Assembly: GCA_023362775.1 (NCBI GenBank)
Contig: JALMGJ010000008.1
Location: 40,339,501-40,403,500 of the forward strand
DNA: 64,000 nucleotides
Direction of reading: 5' to 3'
DNA from: Charina bottae
Lineage: Eukaryota > Chordata > Lepidosauria > Squamata > Charinaidae
The notes beneath the pieces were generated by a model. That model ran no database searches. It saw only the letters and a list, made by a program, of their open reading frames with translations, and was not told the origin of the DNA. Below are positions 43,342 through 56,119 of this stretch, in pieces. Within the stretch, counting starts at the first letter, position 1, and each line of letters opens with the position of its first letter. Position numbers and translations under genes: made by a program.

Positions 43342-45120
43342 ACAGGACAGAAATCTGCTTTTAGAATAAGACCTGAGTAGTAAAAATGTAGGCACATGTT
43401 ATTCTTTAACTTAGAGAAGATCAGTGTCAAAGAACAGGCAATGTTAGCCTATCCTGGTTTTCAAAAAAATTGCGTGTAGATTTTATGCACCATAGCTCAA
43501 CCTCCGTAAATCAATGTTTCCTACAGTTCCCAATACCTTTAACTAGCAAGCTGGCTGGGAAAGATGGAAGGTGCACTCCAACATGTCTGGAGAACAGAAA
43601 TTTCATTTATAGAGTTGCAAGGTTTAGGTTATTGAGTTCAATGTCCTGCTTTGTGCAGGAATTTGGAGAAGACTTTCTTGCCTTTGACTGGTACATTTCA
43701 ACTAAGGATGTGTTCAAGCCTAACTGCTAATCTATCCAAGAACTATCTGAAATTCTAAAGCTTCCTTGCATCGACACTTTGCAATGTCAGTTCAAGCACT
43801 GTGCAAAAAAGGAGCAGGAATTTGCTCAGATTTACTTTTTCCCTTTATTTCTTCCAAGGGCAGACTCTGAGATATTTTGGATTAAATATTAAACTTGTTC
43901 CTTTTCATATGAGCTGAAATGTCTTTCAAGAAAGCCACTTCCAGTCAGTTCACTTCCACACTGGAAGAGAAGAATGGAAAGGTCGGTTGAGAGATCAGGA
44001 AGATGATCCGCTGCTCCGCAAGGCACTGCCCAAGGAATGAATGGATTCATTAAGATGCAACTAACAGCTTTCTCCCAAATCTCCATGTTTACAATTCCGG
44101 TAGCCTGCATTTACATAATTGCAATTTCTCTACTAGCAAATATTTGGAAGCGAGGTTGTCATGCCTAATTTTCTCAACAGCTGTGCTATGGTGTTGAAAT
44201 CTTTGCTAATTATTTTGGACCCTGAATGGGAAAAATGCATGACATATTTGGTTACAATCATTACATCTTTAAACATTTTATGGTCTTAGAAGACAGTGGA
44301 ATTGGGGAGGCTTTCCTTTTTTCCCCTTTTTTGTTGCTTATTTGCTCCTGAAGAATGGCACATGCAAAATATTTCAGAAGCCAAGACAGCTGCAGGGACT
44401 ATTCACCAGACCAACACTGTCTGTTCAGTATCCTTCCTAGCTTTTTATAGATACAGATTAAAAACACCATGAAATTTATTTCCTGTAATGATCCTAAAAT
44501 ATTTGTTTAAGAAAGTCAATGTTTCAGCAAAAATTGCCCAAGAATGCGTGGCTAGGTAGTTCTATTGTGTGATGTAGCATTTACCTACCCCTCAAATCAG
44601 TTCAAGCTTCTCTCTTTTTCAATTATTTCCACGGCCTCAGAGTCACCTTTTGCAAGATCTATTGACTGAATCCACAGAAAATACTGCGTCAGTAATCCAG
44701 ACGAAGGAACAGCCAAGCAGACATTTAGGGGACAAATCTGGATAGTTACTGGGATCAGAGAGTCCTCCAGTGCTGACATCTCTCAGACCCAGGTTGCTCC
44801 ATCACTGCATACAAATTAGATAATTGCACAAATTGCACTGTGGATATCAAAAAAATCCCCCCCTTAAAATGTCTCTTGCTTTCCCATATTCCTAGACAAA
44901 GACAGAATGAGACAAGCAGTTTGGGGAGGGATACTCCCAGATTTTCTACAGAAACTATTTCAAACTACCTAACCCTATGTGTGGAAGAGAACCAGCCAAG
45001 GCAACATTTTTGCTCTTTTAAAAAGTTATTTTTCTGCTGAAAAATGTATGGGTCTGATGATGTGCGCACACTACTTTTCTCCCATAAAATATTGCTACTA
45101 CCCAACCATCAGCCCCTGAC
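43342..45120. other. No gene seen
   Basis: No recognised gene or repeat. ORFs here (43470-43730, 43889-44110) carry no domain. Confidence 0.35.
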
Positions 45121-45435
45121 TGTCAGGGGTCAGCCCAAGAACAATGGCAGGACAGTGTATTCCAAATCTCCAGTTCTCTATTGCTCCAACCATACAGACA
45201 GAATCTTGCCAGACTAAAGCTATCCTAACTAACCTAAGGGGAAATAACCTAGGAGAGTCTAGGGCGGGGCTACTCCAACTCTCTTTGACTCCCTGCCAAG
45301 ACTCTCTAAACTGTGAGACCGCTTATCTCCTTGGAATGCACTCTCTCCTTCCTGAGAACCAGCGGCAGCCTCAAAATCCATCACATTGACAGATAAATTG
45401 TTGGGAAATAGCCCAGAAGGGAACAGAATCTCTAG

Positions 45436-45936
45436 CAGGGTTTCTCAACCAGGGTTCCATGAGAGGTCACTAGGACAGGGCTTTCCAAAGTTTTCCCGCG
45501 GCGACACACCAACCGCTGCTGCCGCTTTTGGGTTTTTGCGCGCCACCGTTGATGTGTCGCCGCGGGAAAACCCGGAAGCGCTGATGATGATCAGCGCTTC
45601 CGGGTTGTGTGGCGACACACCAGACTGTGTGTGGCGACACACTTTTGTGTCGCGACACACAGTTTGGAAAGCTCTGCACTAGGAGTTCCCTGGGAGATCA
45701 CGATTTATTAAAAAAATTATTTCAAATTCCGGCAACTTCACATTAGAGAGGGAAGTTTCATTCCATATTTTTAGTTTGAGAAGACTGTTAATGCATATAT
45801 ACAGGCCTACACATGAAACAGATACAATAATTGTGTAACTTCTGGCCTATATTTGAGCCTGAATGTACAGGGGTTCCCCGAGGCCTGAAACAATATTTCA
45901 AGGGTTCCTCCAGGGTCAGAAAGTTGAGAAAGGCTG
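45436..45936. mobile_element. hAT-type element (CAGGGTTTCTCAACC), interrupted
   Basis: Inverted ends cagggtttctcaaccagggttcc and (complement) cagcctttctcaactttctg, flanks atctctag (45428-45435) and atctatag (45937-45944), 7 of 8. Another hAT MITE is inserted at 45476-45676. Confidence 0.85.
45476..45676 (+). mobile_element. hAT-type MITE nested in another hAT
   Basis: Perfect 8-bp duplication cactagga (45468-45475 and 45677-45684). Ends cagggctttccaaag and ctttggaaagctctg-like are related to the CAGAGCTTTCC family, but the interior is a separate GC-rich palindrome with 'ccggaagcgctgatg' mirrored. Confidence 0.93.
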
Positions 45937-45984
45937 ATCTATAGAAACAGTGGTGGTGATGGTGGCACTCTCAAGTGAAACAGC

Positions 45985-46460
45985 AGAAAGCATAGTCCCG
46001 CCTTAGGCATAAAAGCTGGCTGGCTGACCTTGGGCCAGTCACTCTCTCTCAGCCCTAGGAAGGAGCCAATGGCAAACCAGGAGACTGAGAGTTCTAGTCC
46101 CGCCTCAGGCATGAAAGCCGGCTGGGTGACCTTGGGCCAGTCTCTGTCTCTCAGCCCTAGGAAGGAGCCAATGGCAAGCCAGGAGACTGAGAGTTCTAGT
46201 CCCGCCTTAGGCATGAAAGCCGGCTGGGTGACCTTGGTCCAGTCACACACACTCAGCCCTAGGAAGGAGCCAATAGCAAACCAGGATACTGAGAGTTCTA
46301 GTCCCGCCTTAGGCCCAAAGCCGGCTGGGTGACCTTGGGCCAGTCCCTCTCTATCAGCCCAACTCACCTCACAGGGTTGTTGTTGTGGGGAAAATAGGAG
46401 GAGGAAGGAGTATTAGGTATGTTCGCCGCTTTGAGTTATTTATAAAAATAATAAAGGTGG
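45985..46460 (+). mobile_element. SINE with 102-bp tandem body units, first locus
   Basis: The body unit (gagactgagagttctagtcccgcc...gccagtc...gccctaggaaggagccaatggcaaaccag) is repeated with gagactg starts at 46081, 46183 and 46285 (102-bp steps), plus partial units at each end. Tail: tcacctcacagggttgttgttgtgggga...cgccgctttgagtta. The tRNA-like head is lost. The 142-codon minus-strand ORF here is an artefact of the 102-bp (3 x 34) period. Confidence 0.88.
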
Positions 46461-46481
46461 GATGGATAGATAGATAGATAT

Positions 46482-46531
46482 GAATGAATGAATGAATGAA
46501 TGAATGAATGAATGAATGAATGAATGAATGC
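46482..46531. repeat. (AATG)n microsatellite at the SINE 3' end
   Basis: Follows a GATA run (46463-46480). Confidence 0.95.
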
Positions 46532-47418
46532 TACTGAACCCTATTTTACAACAACTCTGGGAGACGATCTTTTTTTTCCACTTTGTTAAGTGAAAGATTT
46601 ATATGATCTGAAATATAGTATCTATCGAGCTATCTTGTTTGTTAGAGATGAAGCTCAGTTCAGCTAAGACTTGTCATTTTAATCTTACGGATGAATCTTT
46701 TACATTACCCCCTGTCCTGTTCACTAAGATCATCTGGAGATATTACCTACAGTGTCCACAGGGTCATCTGACAGTGAGTGGGAACACTCACTGAAAACAG
46801 ACCTTCTGCTTCAGCTGTTGCAGGGCCAAAATCACTTGATTCACACATTGTGCAAAGTGTGAGAATAAGTTCTCACACAGTCAGCGAGAAACAAGATAAA
46901 AGCAAACCTGACAGACCCAGCACACTCAAAAGACCGCTGGTAGCTAGTAGGGTAGAAAGAAGAAAAAAAGTACACTTGTACTTGGACTACAGCAGTTGCT
47001 AAAATTCTTTTGATGATGGCCTCTTAACTTCTTTTAATAAAAATTACTTATCAGAAGTTTTTGGATTTATTGTGTACCTGCCTAAGTGGTTCCTGTTCTG
47101 CCTGTGGGTGAAACCTGACACGAAGCCAATGCAGTTTGCTTTGTATCAGCTTAGTGTATTGTGTCAACCAGCCAAGGGCTTACAAGCCAGGGGTTTTGGC
47201 TCTGCACATGTACTGTAAACCAATAGTAGTTTGTGTGCAGTGTAGACTTGGACTGGGATCAAAAGACCAAGATCTTTGTCCTCTCATGACCAGGAGCTCA
47301 ATCAATGGCTTTGGACAAGTCATTTTCTCTCAGCCTAACCTATCATAGTGTTGCTGTTGAGGGAACAAAATTTGGGGAGATCCTTATGGATGCCACCTTG
47401 AACTCCCAGAGGAATGGA

Positions 47419-47420
<2 letters not shown>
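46532..47420. other. No gene seen
   Basis: A short ORF (46778-47002) has no domain. 47015-47120 has LTR-like features (aataaa and an end in cctgaca) but I cannot pair it with another LTR. Confidence 0.3.
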
Positions 47421-47451
<31 letters not shown>

Positions 47452-47485
47452 CAGTTTTAAGCAAAGATAAAAGCTACAGAAAAAC

Positions 47486-47531
<46 letters not shown>
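47421..47531. repeat. (GTT)n and (AAT)n microsatellites
   Basis: (TTG)n at 47421-47452 and (AAT)n at 47487-47531. Confidence 0.95.
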
Positions 47532-50500
47532 TCCATTTCAAACTGTGGAACTGTGGTTAAGCTGAGTAATAAGTGAACTCAATCAGGTTTCCAGGATAGA
47601 TCACTGGACATTTTTGATGTAGAGTCCTGTGGGCTTAAAACAATATCAAAGAGTTAGCACTAAGGGACACCACATATAACTCATAAAAAGTGACACAATG
47701 CTTAATGTCCTGTAAAACCATGTCACTCTCAATTTAGTCTTGAGCTAAAGTGCAGAAGGTTCTGTGATCATCTTGAGCCTTTTGGAAATATTCAGAAGGA
47801 TAGGTCAGTACTAAATCTATCAATTAAAAACAACAGCAGTGTGCCCAGAGAAAGAAAGCCCATTCAAACAGAATATCCTCTGAAAAGGTCCTGCTGTTCT
47901 ATCACTCCCATATCCATAAAAAACAGATCCAGTGCAAAAAAGCAGCCACATTTTAAGATTTCACAATATATTCCATTTCTGCAGGCATGCTTAAGGTTAA
48001 CAACTGTTCTCCAGGCATAAAGATTTGCAACAAATTAATATCAGGATTTGATTGTCCATATGACTGGAGAGACTTACTTTCTAACTTGTATATCTTTTTT
48101 AAAAAATGCAATTTTTGACAACATTATATCATTTTTTCAAATAAAAGCTAATGAAAATCTACAGTAACATAGCAGAGAGCAGCCCATCTATCTACCATTT
48201 ATATTTGTGGGAGTCACATGAAACTGCTTTCCACAACAGACATCTACAAACTGAATTCATAAACAAGTGTTGCATCCAATTTCTACTCAACTATTTTCGC
48301 TGGAAAAACATCTGTAGCATCCTTCAAGCATCTTCTTACATTGTACAGCTGAGGAGCACAGCTCACTGGCAAATCACCCATGTTGTAAACAGAAGGGCAA
48401 TATTCCTAAGCTACCAAGGACAATCCTTTGCTCCAGAGAGACACTGCAAAGCAGCTGTCATTCAGGATTAATGACTCTCTGTTAGACAGGGTACACAGAT
48501 CTGACTCCAGATAGTAAGGAGGTCTTTCAAGGTCTTAAAAGTTAGAAAGTATTTCCCAGTAGCTGAATAAACCATGATAGAGTCTACATTCACCCAGGAC
48601 CAGCTAGATGGTGACACCCAACCAACTTTGGCTGATCTGAACAAAACTAAGCTGGGGAGTCCTTGGATGGAAGACCAGCAAGAAATCTTAGGATTCTTAG
48701 TTACATCAGGAGGGAGGGACAGAGGAGAGGGGAGAGGAGAGGACAGGAGGAAACAAAATCCTAGAAGTCAATAGAAAGCTACTCCTGTATTGATGCCAAG
48801 AAACTGTGTGGATGCAGTCAAGCTTGATTTGAGGGAGTCTTTACCTTTATATTCACCCAGAGAACTTCCTCTCCTTTAAAGAAAGTTGTTAGATACATAA
48901 AAATTGTTATCATGTTGCTCCAGCCTCAAACAAATCCTTTATCATCTTCAACCTTCACATTCATTTCAAAACTTGCTTATTTTCTTTGTTGCCCTCTTAG
49001 AAATCAAGGACAACTGATGCAGAACCAAAGGATAATTATTAGTACTTCTGATGATGTCTCTTCGTTATTATATCACTAGATTGTGCATTTTTTTTCAGAT
49101 TGTTATCTCTACTGCTACAGTAAGTCCTTTTCAGTGGAATTGATCCCATACAGGATTTCCAGAAGTTCGGGACCCACAATGATTCTGGAAGCACAAGGAG
49201 GTTTCACTGCTCATGAAACTTTCATCAACCCAATCTTGCCACTGATATCCTCATGACAAGAACTTTTCATTTTGATACCAGTTTGTGTCATAAGTTGGAC
49301 TGCCTTTGATAAAGGTCCTGGTCAGTTCTGTTGGCCTAAAATAGGGCAATAAAATTGTTAATGAAGGTGGGTATAAATCAAATAAGAAATGGACACCATT
49401 AACACTCCCTCTAAGCAAAAGAGAGAGTTGTGGGGGTTTTGCTGACCCAGAATTGCAGAAATCTAACCATTTCATTTAATGATAAAAGTCCTGGGGACAA
49501 CAATCCAGTACTCACAAATATTAATTTCTCTGGATAAGGAAGTCCACATGCACGTGCCCCAGGATGCCAAGATTTGAACCATTCTCAAGATTTACATTTC
49601 ACTTTCTTGCCTTACATTTTATTTTACTTTCCCGCATTCACCCACTCAATCAGTTGACTACATGTCTTTGTTTCTCCTTTTACAAGGAGAAATCTTTGCA
49701 ACCTCCCCGGCTCATGACAAGGATATAGGCTTAAGTAAAAGAAGATGAAAACTTTTCCACAATGCTGAGATGGAATAACGCTGGGAAATCATCTTCAGTT
49801 TCAACTTTAAATCTGATCTCTGAGTTGCATGAAGAGGAACTTATTATTCCCTCCACTGAACAGCCTCATCCATGCTGAAAATCACAGGTCCGTAACCCCA
49901 AAACAAGCATATCTATTGTATGGTACAGGATCATATGAAAAGGAAAATACAGAAGCCTTGACAAGCCATTACTTTCCACTGCCAAAGAGTTTTGATGGAA
50001 GGAATCTGCTTGACTTTCTGTTCCACCTTCTAACATGAATTATATCATATCCATTACCAGCTGTTGACAATTATTTTTTTCCCCGCTTGCAGAGTCCTGA
50101 CATTTTCCCTGAAATCTTTTGCATGTTACAGGACAACAAATGCAACTGAGATTGATGGGAGATTCTTGAGGAAAGATGGGGCCACATTCCAATTTGGCAT
50201 ATGGATGAATGAATGAATGAATGAATGAATGAATGAATGAATGAATGAATGAATGAATGAATGAATGAATGAATGGACAGAACACATCAATAGGTGTTTG
50301 ACAGTAAAGGATATAACAGTTTCCTGCCCCCAAAAGGAAAAGCACAGAATTATATGACCAAAGACATAAATGAAGGGATTGCGCAATTGTTTCAAGTACA
50401 TATACTTCATCTTGTATTTGCAAAATAAATTGATCTCCCCCCCCCCCTGAAACTTTAATAGTATAAACAGCAAGTGACTTTCTTTGAGGGAGCCTATAGC

Positions 50501-52135
50501 AATTGTAGTTCAATGTTTGGAAGATATCAAATTGTCTACAATCAATCTTTTTAAACACTAATGCATGTGAGAAAGGGAGATCAGCATTGATAGGAATCTA
50601 TACGACTACTTAGGAGCCAATGAAATGAACTGACCTCTGGAGCTGGATGAACCAGGAGGATATTCTTGCTTACTCTGACATATCATCAAGCTCATAATGT
50701 CATCCTGAGAAACAGAGTGATTCACTATATTTTTGACTTTGAAGGAGATCATTGCTCACCACAGCTGTGTCTGTAAATATCTTTCTCCACTGATGCCCCA
50801 AATACCCAGATGAAATTTCAATTCTGTCACAGAGTCATTCCCCAGTTTTGCTGCAGTTACATCCCACTGTTACAGGCACATGTCTGTTTTTAAACTCTAC
50901 TAAGGCTTCAGCACAAGGACATTTTGTGCTGAAATCAGGAAATGATGTTCCACATGTCCAAATAACGGTCTCCCATACATGCATGCCCCTTTTGGGATGT
51001 TGGTGCAGATAAAATGTAAATATTGTGTTGGTCAAAATATCTTGGCCAAGTACTCAGGCTAAGTTGATAAATTCATGAAATCTATCATAGGATGGCAATT
51101 CCTACTAATAATTTGTAAAATTGCAATGTCATAAATATGAGTTTTATGTTGCCTATTCCAGCTGCACTTCCTAGGAACAACTTTTGCTTTTCATACAATT
51201 GCATGCTACAATTCCCCAAGCATTCAACATCCCTAATTACAGCGCAGGAAGAAAAGAATCAGTAGGCCTGATTACATCTCTCTCCTGTTAGAGATCGGGT
51301 TTCAACCAAGCACGTCTCACACAAGCTTGAAGGAGGAGGCAGCCTCTGCTGTAACCTAATCTTACTTGCTTTGTGTGGGAGGGACTGAATCCCGGTTTCC
51401 TGTTTCCTGTTCCCTTCTCTTCCTCTTTCTGCTTGAATCTCCTACCAAAGAGGTTGGGCCAGCTATGGCTGCTGCCACATTGCTCATACTTCCATCCAGG
51501 AGGGCCACATTATAGAAGCATGTGGGTCACATCAGAACCAATTGCTCACACGCATGGACCGTTCCTACTAAGGAACTGTGAGTTACAATACAATCGTAAA
51601 CTCTTTTTTATGTAACTTTACATTTAACGTGTGAAGTGTGTTTATTTTGTGTTTTGAACTGATTAAGCCTTGTGCAAGTTTATGGGAACGCTTCTACTCT
51701 GCTATATACTAATAAGAAGCTGCGTGGAGTTCTGGTACTACCATCCCAGAATTCCTACATCTCCCACTATTGAACCCAAGAGACGGAGACTTACAGTACT
51801 TCAGTATTTTTTTCCAGGCTACCTATTCTCAAGATAGGAAAACTTGCTAACAGGATGAATAAAACTTAGGAACAATTAGATTCTTTTGAAAATAAATGGT
51901 GGGGCAACAGAAAGATGGGAGGGGAGGGGAGGGTGCTAGAATGTTAAAACCAAAAAGCAGGCAGCAAGTGTCAAAAACAACCAAAAGCTCACATTTAATT
52001 CCTTGCTAAAAGACATTACTAAATTCAAATTTTGCTTTAATCATATTCTGGTGAATAAAGCACAGGGGCTCAGTTCCTGCATCATGCGAAGCAAAACCAA
52101 CCACATTTGTGGCTGGCCTGTGGCTTGAATGCAGT
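47532..52135. other. No gene seen in about 4.6 kb
   Basis: The longest stretch without an assigned element, apart from (AATG)n at 50205-50274. I checked the ORFs (48151-48471, 48574-48774, 49829-50038, 50040-50558 minus, 51373-51615) and found no domain. The 50040-50558 ORF crosses the microsatellite and is partly its product. A conserved noncoding element could lie here but cannot be seen from one genome. Confidence 0.35.
50205..50274. repeat. (AATG)n microsatellite
   Basis: About 18 perfect AATG units. Confidence 0.97.
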
Positions 52136-52364
52136 TACTAGAGAGGACTCACTGGAAAAGACCCTGATGCTGGGAAAGACTGAAAGCAAAAGGAGAAGGG
52201 GACGGCAGAGGATGAGATGGTTAGATAGCATCACCGATGTAATGAACATGAATTTGAGTAAACTCTGGGAGGCAGTGGAGGACAGGAAGGCCTGTCGTGC
52301 TATGGTCCATGGGGTCACGAAGAGTCGGACACGACTTAACGACTGAACAACAACAACAACAACA
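52136..52364 (+). mobile_element. BovB 3' end fragment
   Basis: Reads the C-terminus of the BovB ORF (DSLEKTLMLGKTESKRRRG near 52147, RMRWLDSITDVMNMNLSKL, VTKSRTRLND) and ends 'gagtcggacacgacttaacgactgaac' followed by (AAC)n. Only the last ~75 codons, so severely 5'-truncated; the frame is intact. Confidence 0.92.
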
Positions 52365-52429
52365 AAATTCAAAGAAGCTGGGGATAGAACTCCAATGTTC
52401 ATGATCTATTAAGAACAGTATTTATTTAT

Positions 52430-52483
52430 TTAATTTATTTATTTAATTAAATTTATATAACCGCCCATCTCCCCCAACGGGAA
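52430..52483 (-). mobile_element. LINE 3' tail, complementary strand
   Basis: (TTTA)n then 'ataaccgcccatctcccccaacggg', the complement of the gatgggcgg tail. Confidence 0.65.
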
Positions 52484-52928
52484 ACCAGTAGGACTTGGTT
52501 TCCAATGAATATCGCTGGCAGGGGCATTTTGTCTGTCCGAAAAGGTCCATGTTATTTATTTAGATCTTTCTTCCATACATAGTGTGCCCAAGAATCTCCA
52601 GTCCAGTCACAGGCTGAGCTCCAGATCTGTTCCCTCAGCTTCAGCACAGTTGGAGGAGTCACTGAGGCCACTGAATCCCACACCACGCTCGGTGCAGGGC
52701 TGCAAATTCAAGCCTCCTCAACACGTCTATTTCACTCCTGCACGAAGAAATCCAGAAAGGGGGACTAGTCTAGCTAATTTCCTAGGTCATTTGGTTCTAC
52801 GGCCACATTTCTCTTGTTGTGAAGAGGTTCTTCTTAATATTAACTGGAATTTGCCTTCTCTGTAACTTTAGCTCACTGATCTGTGTCTTGCACCCAGTGA
52901 CCCAAACTACATAACTTGTTCTTCTTCT

Positions 52929-53560
52929 AGTGGTTAAGGCAACAGGATAGAAACCAGGAGACTGAGAGTTCTAGTCCCACTTTAGGCATGAAAGCCGGCT
53001 GGGTGACCTTGGGGCAGTCCCTCTCTCTCAGCCCTAGGAAGGAGCCAATGGCAAACCAGGAGACTGAGAGTTCTAGTCCCACTTTAGGCATGAAAGCCGG
53101 CTGGATGACCTTGGGGCAGTCCCTCTCTCTCAGCCCTAGGAAGAAGCCAATGGCAAACCAGAAGACTGAGAGTTCTAGTCCCGCCTTAGGCATGAAAGCC
53201 GGATGGGTGACCTTGAGCCAGTCACTCTCTCTCAGCCCTAGGAAGGAGCCAATGGCAAACCAGGAGACTGAGAGTTCTAGTCCCGCCTTAGGCATGAAAG
53301 CCGGCTGGGGGACCTTGGTCCAGTCACTCTCTCTCAGCCCTAGGAAGGAGCCAATAGCAAACCAGGTGTCTGTGAGTTCTAGTCCCGCCTGAGGCATGAA
53401 AGCCGACTAGGTGACCTTGGGCCAGTCACTCTATCTCAGCCCAACTCACCTCACAGGGTTGTTGTTGTGGGGAGAATAGGAGGAGGAAGGAGTATTAGGG
53501 ATGTTCGCCGCCTTGAGTTATTTATAAAAATAATAAAGGCAGAATAAAAATTAAATAAAT
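52929..53560 (+). mobile_element. SINE with 102-bp tandem body units, second locus
   Basis: tRNA-like head tagtggttaaggcaac at 52929, then units with gagactg or variant starts at 52958, 53060, 53162, 53264 and 53366, exactly 102 bp apart. Tail caactcacctcacagggttgttg...cgccgccttgagttatt, (AAAT)n. Each unit contains a box-B-like gttctagtccc. The ORFs 52927-53397 (156 codons, minus) and 52988-53392 (134 codons, plus) are artefacts of the repeat. Confidence 0.93.
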
Positions 53561-53981
53561 AAATCCTCCATGCTTGAGACAGTCCCTGGGAAAATTTGTA
53601 CACAGATGCAGATGGAAGGGAAGTCCTTACTCTTGGCTGTGTACATATGGCAATGCAGGCATGAAAGCTGGTCTTGTGCATGCTTGCTTGGGAATGTGTC
53701 CCACAAAGTTCCAAAAAATTTGGAACACAAGCAGGTTTAGGACTACAGTCTTATTTGTTTCCTTGCTCTGAGCAAAACGTGTAGCCAACGGAAATCGATC
53801 TGTGCCGGTGTGCAGCTGCTGCATGCATAGGACAATGGGGGGGGGGGGTTTGTATATTTTGTAAGGTGCTTTCAAATGCTACCCCCTCCTTCTGCAGAGT
53901 CCGCAGAGGAGAATTCCCAAGTCTACACAGAGGGAGGCAAAAGGCTTAGAACAGCCAAATCGCATTTTCTACTTCAATCTT

Positions 53982-56099
53982 TTTTTTTTTTTTTTATAAG
54001 TTTTATTAATTTTAAAATACACATTAAAAGCTAATACAAAAGAAAAGAAATAGAAATACAAAGTAAGAAAAGGGAAAAGAAAAAGTGAAGTCAAAAAATA
54101 ACAAACAAGAAAAAATATAGAAAATAGATGTCCTCCAATTTATCCTTGAACTTTAAGTACAACAATTAACTTTAAATGTTAGTCCTTAATACAATATACA
54201 GAAACTTTTCTTTGTCATATACCCTTTGATTTCTCTAATCCAATCTTCTGTTCTTCATATAGATTTCGCCTTTCTTGATATCTTCCAACAATCCATCTCT
54301 GGTTTCTACTCCTTAGAATAGTAATCAAATGTTCGTTGTTGCATCAATTAAATGTTTTCCATTTGCTCTTTCCATTTTTACATCTATATTTATATCTTCA
54401 ATAAAGTCCAATTAGTATAGCAAATAAAGGCCTTATCTACGTCTAATAAAATACAGTATATTCTGTTCATGTTATAACTATATATTCCATTAATACATAA
54501 TCTAACATATTACATAACATAATACATAATATAGCAAAAATACAAAACCTAACATAACATATAACCTAATACATACAACATATTCTTGTAATAACCTACA
54601 TTCTAATTCCATCTCAACATCTCATTGTCTTCTCATAAATGTGTCTCCAGAAAGAGTAATATATAATATCAACATATTTATTTATAATCTTGTATCTTAC
54701 ACTTAAAATATCATGTTTTTATGCATCTGTATATTTCTCATATCTGTGCTTACTCTGTGTACAATAACAAATCCACATTTTCATTCACCTTGCATTCCAA
54801 ATCAATATCAATAAATCTCCTGTTTAGGTTATGCCAATATCACAATATGCAACTTGTTTATTTCTGTAACTCATGTGGGATATCAAAGTGTTTATTTTGC
54901 CATATCTATCAATTTGCATATTAAAATCTTCCTGTCTCAGCTGCCACAATGTATTTATGCCCAAACATTTAATAGACCACTTCCTGTAAGATATCATAAT
55001 CTTCTTCTGTACCAATACATTCAAAGTCCTCTTTCCCTGTTTCTCTACTGGTTCGAAAGATCTTTCCTCTGTTTCTAAATCTGTCCCTTGTACCTTCTGT
55101 TCCTGAGCCACCAAAACTATTAATATACGTTCTATGGATTTCTTAATTTGCAAAAAAATTTTGCTGGTTTCTTCCTTAAAATCCTGAAGTACTGTGAGAG
55201 AGGCCATTATTTATTGTTCAAAGCGTAATCAACTGCCGTAGACAAAACAAAAAAAAATTCTCAGGGAGCAAGGAACAGCTGTTCTATTATTTATCAATAA
55301 TGTCTATTTCTTTAAGTAAGAAAAGCTTTTAAAGTAAGAGATGAAAAAATTCCACAGAGCAGTATTTCAAACAGTTTGTAAAGGGAAAGATGAAAGTATA
55401 TTCCAAATGAAAAATAGTCCTTTCTAAAAAAAAAATAGAAAAGGAGAAAAAAAAAGGTAGAGAGGCACACACTCTCCACACTTTATTCTTTATTCTTCTT
55501 TATTCTTCAGGCTGCAAGCCGCTTAACCCAAACAAACAATTTCTCAAAAGTCAGTAAGTTTGTCGAGTGAGAAATACCAACAAAGTCTCTTAAGTCCCAA
55601 TTTCTCTGATACAAAAGAAAGGCAGAAAAATACAAAACTTGTTCACTATGTTGCCAAAATAAAATCTATCAAACTTCCACCAAAATTAATTATAGCAAAG
55701 AAAACACAAAATTAGCCAACACCTTGAACGAACGAAGTCCAAAGATAAATTTTAGAATAATAAAAATATACTAATCTAAAAAGAAAACTAATATAAGGTG
55801 ATCTAAAAGCTGGCTGTCACTCTTGTGTCTCCCAAGAGACTTACTGTTCTCTGCAGAGCTAGAATCCTCTTTCGGCCATTTCATTGCAACCCCCGTTCTT
55901 CTCCGCGGTGGAAACAACAAAGAAAAACAGGAGTGAGCAATTCCAATGGCTCTGTGAGCAATCTTCTGGTTCCCCCTTCTCCAGGGGGAAACTTCAGAGG
56001 TCCGTAGACCCCTGCAAACAAGATAGAAAGTTAGCCAGGTCTCAGAGCTCAGAGCTCTGAGAAACTCTGACTTGTCGAGCTGCCAGCCAGGCTTGGAGT
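53982..56099 (-). mobile_element. L1-derived element, internally deleted, with a probable intact 5' end
   Basis: Duplication gcattttctacttcaatctt (53962-53981 and 56100-56119), 20 bp. The + strand begins with a T run (poly(A) of a minus-strand insertion) and 'aagttttattaattttaaaat'. From the right (5' end, minus strand) a GC-richer region with CG-rich 'ccaccgcggagaagaacggggg' resembles a promoter/5' UTR, and an ORF1-like N-terminus starts at 55207 (MASLTVLQDFKEETSKIFLQ; Glu/Lys-rich helical). No ORF2 text is found, so most of ORF1 and all of ORF2 are absent. Length 2.1 kb. It could also be a separate non-autonomous family that uses L1 machinery. Confidence 0.8.
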
Positions 56100-56119
56100 G
56101 CATTTTCTACTTCAATCTT

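Noticed and set aside
45985..46460. CRISPR-like array (regular 102-bp spacing)
   Set aside because: Repeats are whole SINE units without unique spacers, and the DNA is vertebrate.
45121..47119. LTR pair suggested by tgtcaggg at 45121 and cctgaca at 47113
   Set aside because: The sequences inward of the two ends do not match as LTRs would, and SINE and hAT insertions fill the interval. Not supported.
52927..53397. 156- and 134-codon ORFs on opposite strands with near-identical 34-residue repeats
   Set aside because: The SINE unit is 102 bp, a multiple of three, so any stop-free frame continues. Not a repeat protein.
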